Assembly (NCBI GenBank): GCA_015494165.1
Contig: WGBS01000031.1
Span: 1 to 25,657 of the forward strand
DNA: 25,657 nt
Direction of reading: 5' to 3'
Origin: Gammaproteobacteria bacterium
GTDB taxonomy: Bacteria; Pseudomonadota; Gammaproteobacteria; S144-34
Shown here: in pieces, positions 14,308 through 22,797 of the stretch
How the letters are laid out: each line of letters opens with the position of its first letter
Position numbering within the stretch: the first letter of the stretch is position 1
Position numbers and translations under genes: made by a program
Notes under the pieces: model-generated
Database searches by the model: none
Told to the model about the DNA's origin: nothing
The model's input: the letters and a program-made list of their open reading frames with translations, nothing else

Positions 14308-16268
14308 GCCTCGCGGGCGTGCGCATCGCGTGCTTCGTGGCCCTGCCGCACCACAGCCGCTTCCTGTGGCCGGTCATGGAGCGCGCGCGCGCGGCGGGGG
14401 CGCAGACGCTGTTCTTCACCACGCTCTCGGACTACCCCTTCGAGCGGGACGTGGTGCGGCGCGGCGTCCCCTGCCGCCTGCTGCAGGAGTACGCCGACGC
14501 CGCCCTGCGGCGGCGGGTCGCGGAGACCTCGCGCGCCTTCTTCCGGGAGTGGGCCGGGCGCATCTTCGAGTGGGACGGAATGCAGCACTGGCCGCTCGTG
14601 CTGCAGGACTCGCTGATCCGCGCCGGGCTCGAGGAGGTGCACTGCGTCGAGGCCTTCATGCGCGCCGAGCGCCCCGACATCGTCGTCGCCCTGCACGAGC
14701 GCAACCGCTGGGGCAAGCTCCTCGGGCACGCCGCGCGCCGCCACGGCGCGGCCTACGTCACCTTCCAGGAGGGGGACTACTACGAGGACCGCATCAGCTT
14801 CGCCTCGCACAGCGAGTACTCCACCGCGCTGCTGCTGTGGGGCGAGCGCACGCGTGAGCGGCTCCTGCGCCACCGCGTCGCGCCCGAGAAGATCGTGCTC
14901 ACGGGCAACACGCACCTCGGCGAGGCGGTGCGCGAGCTCTGCACCCCCGAGGTGCGCGCGGAGACGCGGCGCGAGCTCGGCATCGCGGAGGACGCGCGGG
15001 TCGTGCTCTTCCTCGTCGGGCTGCAGTGGGGCGTGGCCAAGAGCCGCGAGCTCTGGGGCCGGCTGCTGGCCGGCTTCGGCGAGGAGCTGGTGCCCCTGTT
15101 CAAGTGGCACCCCAAGGTCGCGGCGCACAGCTTCGAGAGCGACTACGTGCCCATGATCCGCGAGCTCCTGCCGAGGGCGGTCCTGGTGCACAACTTCGAC
15201 GCCTACCCCCTGCTCGCCGCCGCCGACGCCTGTGTCGCCCTGGGCAAGACGACGATGGCGGCCGAGGCCCTCGGCTTCGGGCGGCCGCTCTTCTCCACGG
15301 CGGGGCTCGACGGTGAGCCCGACCACTGCGCGCGCGAGGGCATCTCGCAGCCCGTGGGCCTGGACCACGGCTGGGAGGCGCTCCACCGCACGCTCGCGGA
15401 GGGCGTGCCCGAGGCGGTGCGCGCGCGCGCGGACGCCTACCTCGACCACTACTTCTTCCGCCGCAACCGCGAGGCCGTCGCGCGCGCCGTGGCGGTGCTC
15501 GAGACGGTCGCCGCGGCGCGCGGGCCGCGGCCGCGCGCCCTCCCGCTCGAGGGCGCGGGCGTGCCGGGGCGGGTGAGCTTCGTGCTGCCCTCGGAGGCCG
15601 ACCCGCGGGCGCTGCTCGCCACCCTCGTGAGCCTCGCGCAGCGGGTGGAGCTGCCGGACTGGGAGGTCGTGATCGTGCGCACCGCCCCAGGGGCCGACGA
15701 GGCGCTGCGTGCCGTCGGTGGGGACCTGCGCGTGGTCGAGGGCGCGGAGGGCCCGCTCGGGGCCCAGTGGAACCGCGGGGCGGAGGCCGCGACGGGCGAG
15801 CGCCTGGTCTTCCTGCGGCCCGGCATCGTCTGGTATCGCACGGGCTCGCTCGCCGCCGCGCGCGGGCCCGCCGCGCCGGTGGTGCGCGCGGCCGAGGGCG
15901 GCCGCGAGTGGCGCGGGCTCGCCTTCGACTTCAACGGCGTGCCGCGGCCGGCGGCGGACGGACAGGCCGCGCTGCCGGGCGGCGGCGTGCTCGCGCTGGA
16001 GCGCGCGCTGCTGGCCGAGCTCGGCGGCTTCGACCCGGGCCTCGACGGCGTGCTCGCCGAGGCCGACCTCGCCCTCGCCGCACGCGAGGCGGGCGCGGAG
16101 GGCAGCGTGTGCGGCGACGCCCTCGCGGTCGCCGCCACCGACCCCTTCGCCCTCGACGACGGCCCGGAGGCCTGGCGCCGGCTCATCCCCTTCTTCGCCC
16201 GCTGGCAGGGCAGGGCGCCCAAGGCCGAGGACTTCGCCGCCCACGCCGGCGAGCTCATGCGCGCCTGA
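14304..16268 (+). CDS. Two-domain protein: GT-B-like half plus degenerate GT2-like half
   Basis: A 654-residue protein. Residues 1-410 resemble GT-B proteins of the capsule/CDP-glycerol type: VALPHHSRFLWPV (12-24), the linker GNTHLGEAV (201-209), LFKWHPKV (265-272) and ADACVALGKTTMAAEALGFG (307-326). Residues about 423-615 follow the GT-A (GT2) plan: VSFVLPSE, DWEVVIVRT, GAQWNRGAEAATGERLVFL, and GGFDPGLDGVLAEADLALA. However, the DxD metal site expected after VFL is replaced by RPG (505-507). The second half may therefore bind sugar or protein without catalysis. It starts in an ATGA overlap and is the last gene before the flagellin promoter. No signal peptide or membrane segment is seen. A contribution to the flagellin glycan is likely but unproven. 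Confidence 0.68.
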   Translation: MSLAGVRIACFVALPHHSRFLWPVMERARAAGAQTLFFTTLSDYPFERDVVRRGVPCRLLQEYADAALRRRVAETSRAFFREWAGRIFEWDGMQHWPLVLQDSLIRAGLEEVHCVEAFMRAERPDIVVALHERNRWGKLLGHAARRHGAAYVTFQEGDYYEDRISFASHSEYSTALLLWGERTRERLLRHRVAPEKIVLTGNTHLGEAVRELCTPEVRAETRRELGIAEDARVVLFLVGLQWGVAKSRELWGRLLAGFGEELVPLFKWHPKVAAHSFESDYVPMIRELLPRAVLVHNFDAYPLLAAADACVALGKTTMAAEALGFGRPLFSTAGLDGEPDHCAREGISQPVGLDHGWEALHRTLAEGVPEAVRARADAYLDHYFFRRNREAVARAVAVLETVAAARGPRPRALPLEGAGVPGRVSFVLPSEADPRALLATLVSLAQRVELPDWEVVIVRTAPGADEALRAVGGDLRVVEGAEGPLGAQWNRGAEAATGERLVFLRPGIVWYRTGSLAAARGPAAPVVRAAEGGREWRGLAFDFNGVPRPAADGQAALPGGGVLALERALLAELGGFDPGLDGVLAEADLALAAREAGAEGSVCGDALAVAATDPFALDDGPEAWRRLIPFFARWQGRAPKAEDFAAHAGELMRA

Positions 16269-16329
16269 GCGCCGCGCCCGCCGCAAGCCCCTGATTTCGC
16301 TCTCCCCTGCAGAGATCGCCGCCCCGGGC

Positions 16330-16356
16330 TAAAGGCGGGCGCGCCCCTGCCGATAC
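16330..16356 (+). promoter_or_regulatory. Sigma-28 (FliA) promoter of fliC
   Basis: TAAA (16330-16333), a 15-base spacer, then GCCGATAC (16349-16356) fits the flagellar sigma-28 consensus TAAA-N15-GCCGATAA with one mismatch at the last base. Transcription should begin near 16363, giving a leader of about 97 bases before fliC. This places flagellin in the last expression class, as in Pseudomonas and enteric bacteria. Confidence 0.9.
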
Positions 16357-16459
16357 AGCCCTCGGGAGGCGGTGAATGCCCGTCCCGGGCATATCCGCCA
16401 CGTGTCGGACCCGGCGGCCCCCAGGGGGCGGCCGGCAGGAAAACGGGGAGACTCGAGTC

Positions 16460-18031
16460 ATGGCGCTCGTGATCAACACCAACCTCATGTCCCTCAACGC
16501 GCAGAAGAACCTGCGCCGCACCGAGGCCCCGCTGCAGCAGGCCATGCAGCGGCTGTCCTCGGGCCTGCGGGTCAACTCGGCCAAGGACGACGCCGCGGGC
16601 CTGGCCATCGCCACCCGCATGACCCGCCAGATCAACGGCCTCTCGGTGGCCATGCGCAACGCCAACGACGGCATCTCCTTCGCCCAGACGGCGGAGGCGG
16701 CCATGGACGAGATGATCAACGCCGTGCAGCGCATCTACGAGCTGGCCGAGCAGGCGGCGAGCTACAACACCTCCGCCGACCGCAGCTCGCTGGACAAGGA
16801 GGTGCAGGAGCTGATCGCCGAGCTCAGCCGCATCGTGACGCAGACGCGCTACAACGGCGAGCAGTTCCTCAACCAGCAGAAGAGCATCGACATCCAGGTG
16901 GGCGTCGAGGTCAAGGAGACCATCAACATCTCGACCTCGAACGTGTCGCCCAACACGATGGGCGTGGCGACGAGCTACTCGAATTCGCTCACCGCTGCGG
17001 ATGTCGCCAAGTCGGCCGGGCTGTCTTACCTGTCGGCTGGCCTCGGGGCCAATGCCAAGCTGGCCGGCGTCGACCTGGGCGACGCCATCACGACGGCGAC
17101 CGCTTACAAGAACAACAGCCTCAACCTCATCAACCGCATCAACACCTACACCGGCGACACCGGCGTCACGGCCTTCGGCTTCGGCAATGCCCTGGTAGGC
17201 AACGGCGTCGCGCCCACCATTCTCGGGAGCGGGACCGGTGCCGGAAAGCTGGGCGCCAAGGTGGAGGCAGGGTTCCTCACCATTAACGGTGTCCAGATCG
17301 GAAGCGTCACTATCGCGACAGCAGGGGGTGCTGGCGGCGCGGCGAGCGCCACCAACGCGTCAATCATGGAAGACCTCGTCGACGCGATCAACGCCAAGTC
17401 GGCGACCACGGGCGTGACGGCCTACCTGATGGACAAGAGCGACTTCACCGTCGGGACGGCGGGGACGGGTAGCGACATCCTGGTGCTCGCCAATACGGAC
17501 GGCGCGGCCATCGACGTCACGCTCAACACGGCGGTGAGCGGCGGGTCGAACATCGACGGGCTGCTTGCATCCACGAGCATGTCGGTGGCGGCCGGCCAGA
17601 ACGGCAAGATCATCTTCAACGCCGGCTTCAGCAAGACGTCGATCTCCTTCGACAGCACCTCCACCGGTGCGGTGTTCGGCGTGGGCTCCAGCTCCAACTC
17701 GGTGAGCCTGACCGCCACCTCGCTCAACAACGTGAGCGTGACGACGGCGGCGAACGCCAACATCGCCATTCTCGCGGCGAAGGAGTCGCTCGAGACCTTC
17801 GTCTCGGAGAAGGCGAAGCTGGGCGCCAAGCTCAACCGCCTCGAGTCGACGATCCGCAACCTCGAGTCCACGCGCGAGAACGTCACGGCGGCGCGCTCGC
17901 GCATCCTGGACGCGGACTTCGCGGCCGAGACGGCGAAGATGACCAAGGCCCTGATCCTGCAGCAGGCCGGCATCTCGGTCCTGGCGCAGGCCAACCAGGT
18001 GCCGAACAACGTGCTGGCGCTGCTCCAGTAA
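16460..18031 (+). CDS. fliC: Flagellin FliC
   Basis: A 523-residue flagellin, the filament subunit. The N-terminal D0/D1 region is canonical (MALVINTNLMSLNAQKNL; RLSSGLRVNSAKDDAAGLAI, 31-50). So is the C-terminus (RSRILDADFAAETAKMTKAL, ending QVPNNVLALLQ). Residues about 170-440 are the variable outer domain, rich in Ser, Thr, Gly and Ala. They include a Flagellin_IN-type motif (FLTINGVQIGSVTI, 272-285, followed by MEDLVDAINAKS). Many Ser/Thr residues are available for O-glycosylation, fitting the upstream island. The ATG at 16460 has GGGGAG 9 bases before it and gives the exact family N-terminus. It is flanked by its own sigma-28 promoter and a strong terminator, so it is a single-gene unit. 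Confidence 0.98.
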   Translation: MALVINTNLMSLNAQKNLRRTEAPLQQAMQRLSSGLRVNSAKDDAAGLAIATRMTRQINGLSVAMRNANDGISFAQTAEAAMDEMINAVQRIYELAEQAASYNTSADRSSLDKEVQELIAELSRIVTQTRYNGEQFLNQQKSIDIQVGVEVKETINISTSNVSPNTMGVATSYSNSLTAADVAKSAGLSYLSAGLGANAKLAGVDLGDAITTATAYKNNSLNLINRINTYTGDTGVTAFGFGNALVGNGVAPTILGSGTGAGKLGAKVEAGFLTINGVQIGSVTIATAGGAGGAASATNASIMEDLVDAINAKSATTGVTAYLMDKSDFTVGTAGTGSDILVLANTDGAAIDVTLNTAVSGGSNIDGLLASTSMSVAAGQNGKIIFNAGFSKTSISFDSTSTGAVFGVGSSSNSVSLTATSLNNVSVTTAANANIAILAAKESLETFVSEKAKLGAKLNRLESTIRNLESTRENVTAARSRILDADFAAETAKMTKALILQQAGISVLAQANQVPNNVLALLQ

Positions 18032-18037
18032 GGCCGC

Positions 18038-18077
18038 GGGGCCGGGGGCGTCTCCGCCCCCGGCCCTCCCTTCTTTC
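18038..18077 (+). terminator. Strong intrinsic terminator after fliC
   Basis: Bases 18039-18050 and 18055-18066 form a perfect 12-bp GC stem around the tetraloop TCTC, extended by a G-U pair. The pyrimidine-rich run TCCCTTCTTTCCC follows. It begins 7 bases after the fliC stop, isolating the abundant flagellin message from the fliD operon. Confidence 0.88.
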
Positions 18078-18079
18078 CC

Positions 18080-18095
18080 TGGCACGGCGGTTGCA
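18080..18095 (+). promoter_or_regulatory. Sigma-54 promoter of the fliD operon
   Basis: TGGCACG-GCGG-TTGCA matches the sigma-54 consensus fully (GG at 18081-18082, GC at 18093-18094). The predicted start is near 18106, about 38 bases before the fliD ATG. It lies directly after the fliC terminator tail. Confidence 0.9.
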
Positions 18096-18143
18096 GGTGC
18101 CGCTGGGGCAGCGAAGGCCGGCGACCAGCGACCGGAGGGCTAG

Positions 18144-19895
18144 ATGGGGCTCAGCATCGGCACCGGTGTCTTCACGGGGCTCGACACCCAGTCGATCATC
18201 GAGAAGCTCCTCGAGGTCGAGCGGCAGCCCCTTGCCGCCATGCAGGCAAGGAAGTCGACCTACGAGGCCAAGATCAGCGCCTGGGGCTCGATCAAGAGCA
18301 CGCTCTCCAGCCTGCGCGACGCGCTGGCCGACCTCAAGGCTGGGGCGCTGATCGCCAAGAAGGCCGACTCCAGCGACACCAGCGTCTTCACGGCGACGGC
18401 GGACGGCAGCGCGGTCGCCGGGACCTACAACGTCAAGGTCGACCGCCTGGCGACCACACAGGTGCTCTATTCGCAGACCTTCACGGCGACCACCGCGGAG
18501 ATCGCCGACCTGAGCACCGTGTCGGCACAGAAGCTCAAGCTGCGCGTCGGCGGCGTGGAGAAGGAGATCACGGTCGACGCGAGCAACAACTCGCTCGAAG
18601 GCGTCCGCGACGCGATCAACGCGAGCGGCCTCCAGGTGGAGGCGAGCATCGTCGACGCGGGTTTCGTCGTCGACTCCAGCAACAACACCATCGTCTTCAG
18701 CGACGGCACCACGCGCACCGCGACGCTGACGGCGGGCACCTACACCGGCGAGGCCCTGGCGGCCGAGATCAAGCGCGCGCTGGAGGCCGCCAACGGTGGC
18801 TCCGACACCTACACCGTGAGCTGGAACGCCACCGACCGCAAGTTCACCATCACGAACGACTCGGGCAACGCCAACGCGATCGACATCCTGTGGGAGGACG
18901 CCGGGACCACGGCCGAGTCCCTGCTCGGCTTCACGGCCACGGACCACCCCGCCATCGCCGTCGGCGGCTCGGCGACGAGCGACACGGCGGTGGGCGGCTA
19001 CCGGCTCATGCTGACGGCGAAGCAGACGGGCAGCGCCGGGCGCATCGCGGTCCTCGTGGACGAGGACGGTGACGGCACCTACGAGGAGAGCCCGGCGGAG
19101 ACCGACACGAGCGGGCTCTCGCGGCTGGCTTTCAATCCGACCTACGCGACCGACGGGAGCGTCTCGAGCGGCGTGGCCAACCTGACGCAGTCGCAGGCGG
19201 CGGTGGACGCGAGCCTGATGGTCAACGGCCTGACGGTGACGCGCAGCTCGAACACCATCGACGACGTCATCACGGGCGTGACCATCACCCTCGCGGGCGA
19301 TTCGGCGGGGGCGACGGAGACGCTCACCGTCTCCCTGGACGAGGAGACCATCGTCGGGCGCATCAACGGCTTCGTCTCCGCCTACAACGACGCCATCGGG
19401 CTGGTGCGCAGCCTGACGGCGGTGAAGGAGGGCGAGTCCTCACTGCTCAGCGCGAACGGTACGGCGCGCTCCATCGTCGATACGCTGCGCGCGACGATCA
19501 CGCGCACCTTCGGGAGCTACACGCCGGCGCGCCTGGGGCTGAGCCACAGCAAGGAGGGCGTGCTCTCGCTCGACAGCGAGGTGCTCAAGGGCTACCTGGA
19601 GAGCGACCTGGAAGGGGTGCTGGACACCTTCGACCGGATGGCGGAGGCGCTCGAGGACGACCTCGACCACCTCATCACGACCGCCATCCCGGCGCGCACC
19701 GACGGCCTCGAGGCCTCCATGGAGCGCATCGACGACGACATGGCGGAGCTCGAGCGGCGCATCCGGCTCAAGGAGGTGAGCCTGGTCAAGCAGTTCACGC
19801 TCCTCGAGCAGACCGTGGGGCAGCTGCAGCAGAGCGGCGACCTGCTCATGCAGCAGCTCGACTCGCTCAAGGGGCTGGGCAAGAAGGACAAGTGA
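18144..19895 (+). CDS. fliD: FliD, filament cap protein (HAP2)
   Basis: A 583-residue FliD, the pentameric cap that folds flagellin onto the filament tip. The N-terminus (GVFTGLDTQSIIEKLLEVER) and the D0/D1 coiled region are typical. The C-terminus is the usual long coiled coil (ASMERIDDDMAELERRIRLKEVSLVKQFTLLEQTV, described here by its ends). The central domain contains a flagellin-IN type unit (SLEGVRDAINASGLQVEASIV) that normally runs straight into GYRLMLTAKQTG. Here it is interrupted by about 112 residues (173-284). That makes the protein longer than the roughly 470 residues of P. aeruginosa or E. coli FliD. ATG 18144 has GGAGGG 4 bases upstream. First gene of the fliD-flaG-fliS-fliT unit. 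Confidence 0.95.
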   Translation: MGLSIGTGVFTGLDTQSIIEKLLEVERQPLAAMQARKSTYEAKISAWGSIKSTLSSLRDALADLKAGALIAKKADSSDTSVFTATADGSAVAGTYNVKVDRLATTQVLYSQTFTATTAEIADLSTVSAQKLKLRVGGVEKEITVDASNNSLEGVRDAINASGLQVEASIVDAGFVVDSSNNTIVFSDGTTRTATLTAGTYTGEALAAEIKRALEAANGGSDTYTVSWNATDRKFTITNDSGNANAIDILWEDAGTTAESLLGFTATDHPAIAVGGSATSDTAVGGYRLMLTAKQTGSAGRIAVLVDEDGDGTYEESPAETDTSGLSRLAFNPTYATDGSVSSGVANLTQSQAAVDASLMVNGLTVTRSSNTIDDVITGVTITLAGDSAGATETLTVSLDEETIVGRINGFVSAYNDAIGLVRSLTAVKEGESSLLSANGTARSIVDTLRATITRTFGSYTPARLGLSHSKEGVLSLDSEVLKGYLESDLEGVLDTFDRMAEALEDDLDHLITTAIPARTDGLEASMERIDDDMAELERRIRLKEVSLVKQFTLLEQTVGQLQQSGDLLMQQLDSLKGLGKKDK

Positions 19896-19896
19896 C

Positions 19897-20265
19897 ATGA
19901 CCGAGGTCGGGCGGCTGGGCTCGGCGGCGCTGGTGCAGGAGGCCCCCGCACGGGAGGCACCGGCCGCGCGCGCGCCGGCGCCGGCGCGGCCGGGCGCTGA
20001 GACGGGAGGCCGCACGGCCGCCGGAACGCCGGCCGAGGACGAGGCGCGCGTGCGCGCCGCCGTCGCGCGGGTCGAGGCGCGCATCCCGCAGCGCGTGGCG
20101 CGCGACGTGCGCTTCGTGGTCGACCGCGAGCGCGACCGTGTCGTGATCGAGGTGGTGGACCGCGAGAAGGGCCAGGTCCTGCGGCGCATCCCCCCTGAAG
20201 AGCTGCTCGCGCTGGCCGATACCATGGAGGAGCTGCGCGGGCTGCTGCTGCGCGACCGCGCGTGA
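19897..20265 (+). CDS. flaG: FlaG-family protein
   Basis: A 122-residue FlaG-type protein. The first 45 residues are a flexible Ala/Pro-rich segment. The conserved domain follows, from about 55 to 115: RFVVDRERDRVVIEVVDREK and then RRIPPEELLALAD, which is the family signature. FlaG proteins influence filament length in Pseudomonas and Campylobacter; the mechanism is unclear. It begins one base after the fliD stop and is read from the fliD promoter. In Pseudomonas flaG usually lies between fliC and fliD, so its position after fliD is a local rearrangement. Confidence 0.88.
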   Translation: MTEVGRLGSAALVQEAPAREAPAARAPAPARPGAETGGRTAAGTPAEDEARVRAAVARVEARIPQRVARDVRFVVDRERDRVVIEVVDREKGQVLRRIPPEELLALADTMEELRGLLLRDRA

Positions 20266-20317
20266 GCCGCGCGGCCGGGGTGGATCCTGGGGCATACGAG
20301 GGCGAGGAGAGAGAGGC

Positions 20318-20755
20318 ATGGCAGACGCGGACGTGTACAAGGCGCTGCGGCAGTACGGGGAGGTGAGGCTGCGCTCGGAGGTCGAGCGCGCCTCGCCGCA
20401 CCGGCTCATCCAGATGCTCATGGAGGGGGCGCTGGACAAGATCCGGGCGGCACGCCTCCATATGCAGCGCGGCAACCGCGCCGAGAAGGCGCGGCACGTG
20501 AGCTGGGCGATCGCCATCGTCGAGGGGCTGCAGCAGGCGCTCGACATGGAGCGCGGCGGGGAGATCGCCGCCAACCTCGACCAGCTCTACGACTACATGC
20601 AGCGCCGGCTCGTGCTCGCCAACATGGAGAACGATCCCGCTCTGCTGGACGAGGTCGAGGGGCTGCTGCGCGAGATCAAGGAGGCCTGGGACGCCGTGCC
20701 GGCCCTGCTCGAGCGCGAGGCGGGCGCCGCGGCCGCGCAGGCGGGGGGGCGCTAG
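20318..20755 (+). CDS. fliS: FliS, flagellin export chaperone
   Basis: A 145-residue FliS, which binds the flagellin C-terminus in the cytoplasm and delivers it to the export gate. Family features are the early Tyr-containing helix (ALRQYGEVRLRSEVERASPHR), the repeated helices LIQMLMEGALDKI, and GGEIAANLDQLYDYMQRRLV followed by AN. Length is close to the usual 125-145 residues. ATG 20318 has GGAGAGAGAGG before it. A 52-base gap separates it from flaG, with no promoter or terminator seen, and fliT follows after 2 bases. In glycosylating species FliS can also affect when flagellin meets the glycosyltransferase. Confidence 0.95.
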   Translation: MADADVYKALRQYGEVRLRSEVERASPHRLIQMLMEGALDKIRAARLHMQRGNRAEKARHVSWAIAIVEGLQQALDMERGGEIAANLDQLYDYMQRRLVLANMENDPALLDEVEGLLREIKEAWDAVPALLEREAGAAAAQAGGR

Positions 20756-20757
20756 GC

Positions 20758-21084
20758 ATGACGGCGGATGCCATGGAGCTCGCGGAGGTCGCAGGCCGGC
20801 GCGTGCTGGAGCTCAGCCGGCGCATGGCGCAGGCGGCCGAGGAGGCCGACTGGGACGCGGTGGCGCGGCTGCACCGAGAGCGCGACCCCGTCCTGCGGCA
20901 CCTCTGCGAGAGCAGACTGCTCGCGCGCGAGCGGCTCGAGGCGCTCCTGCGCGAGGTCCTCGAGCTCGACCGGGCGACCGCGGTGCGCGTCGAGGCGGCG
21001 CGCGAGGCCGTGCGCCTGGCCCTCGAGCGTGCGGGGCGCGGCCGCCGCGCGGTTCGCGCCTACCACGGCACCTTCCGCGGCTGA
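20758..21084 (+). CDS. fliT: FliT-like chaperone for FliD
   Basis: A 108-residue all-helical protein directly after fliS, the standard place for fliT. Sequence conservation in this family is low. The pattern of short amphipathic helices (LELSRRMAQAAEEADWDAVARLHRERD, given by its ends) and the length match FliT of Pseudomonas (about 100 residues). FliT binds FliD and helps its export; in enterics it also controls FlhDC, which is not the regulator here. The ATG lies 2 bases after the fliS stop. The last part (RAYHGTFRG) is basic. Assignment rests mainly on position and shape. Confidence 0.8.
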   Translation: MTADAMELAEVAGRRVLELSRRMAQAAEEADWDAVARLHRERDPVLRHLCESRLLARERLEALLREVLELDRATAVRVEAAREAVRLALERAGRGRRAVRAYHGTFRG

Positions 21085-21109
21085 AGGACTCCCGGAGAAG
21101 GCGGGCCCG

Positions 21110-21133
21110 CCGCTGTCAAAACTTTGACAGCGG
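21110..21133 (+). promoter_or_regulatory. 24-bp perfect palindrome, candidate FleQ operator on fleQ
   Basis: Two 11-bp arms (CCGCTGTCAAA 21110-21120 and TTTGACAGCGG 21123-21133) flank AC. The core GTCAAAACTTTGAC (21115-21128) keeps the GTCA-N6-TGAC frame of the FleQ box described in P. aeruginosa (GTCaNTAAAtTGAC), matching 11 of 14 positions by my count. The right arm covers the -35 hexamer, so a bound protein would block RNA polymerase. Autorepression by FleQ is the leading idea. Another dimeric regulator is possible. Confidence 0.6.
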
Positions 21134-21153
21134 GCGGCGGCTGGTGCTTTACT
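21124..21153 (+). promoter_or_regulatory. Sigma-70-type promoter of fleQ
   Basis: A perfect -35 TTGACA (21124-21129) and a weak -10 TTTACT (21148-21153, 4 of 6) are spaced by 18 bases. The start would be near 21160, some 30 bases before the fleQ ATG. Vegetative transcription fits fleQ as the top of the hierarchy. Confidence 0.6.
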
Positions 21154-21189
21154 TGGGCGGCAGATCGTCCCAGGGGGAGCACCCGCCAC

Positions 21190-22662
<1,473 letters not shown>

Positions 22663-22663
22663 C

Positions 22664-22683
22664 GGCGGCGGCCGCCCGCCGCC
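22664..22683 (+). terminator. Hairpin after fleQ, likely terminator or mRNA end
   Basis: An 8-bp perfect GC stem (22664-22671 with 22676-22683) and a 4-base loop begin 2 bases after the fleQ stop, followed by CCTTCCCTCC. There is no true T-run, so termination efficiency is uncertain. It separates fleQ from the fleS promoter. Confidence 0.5.
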
Positions 22684-22725
22684 CTTCCCTCCGCTAAGCC
22701 CTTGAGCGCCCGTCGCCGGGGCAGG

Positions 22726-22741
22726 CGGCACGCTGTTTGCA
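22726..22741 (+). promoter_or_regulatory. Sigma-54 promoter of fleSR
   Basis: CGGCACG-CTGT-TTGCA keeps the essential -24 GG (22727-22728) and -12 GC (22739-22740) with correct phase; only the first T of TGGCAC is changed. The start would be near 22752, 46 bases before the fleS ATG. FleQ-dependent control of fleSR is known in Pseudomonas. Confidence 0.82.
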
Positions 22742-22797
22742 AATCGCTGGGCACACACCGGCGGCCGCCACGGCCGCGCGTCCAGCGAGGAGCAGAC

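Noticed and set aside
14097..16286. Long minus-strand frame opposite the GT-B/GT-A-like gene
   Set aside because: Low-complexity composition and no recognisable motif; the + strand gene is supported by motifs and ATGA coupling.
16376..16459. An in-frame ATG at 16376 that would extend flagellin by 28 residues
   Set aside because: It lies only about 13 bases after the predicted sigma-28 start, has no ribosome site, and MALVINTN at 16460 is the exact flagellin N-terminus with a good GGGGAG.
21142..21157. TGGTGCT-N4-TTGGG upstream of fleQ as a sigma-54 promoter
   Set aside because: The -12 GC is replaced by GG and the -24 box is poor. A TTGACA-type promoter in the same place is better and fits fleQ biology.
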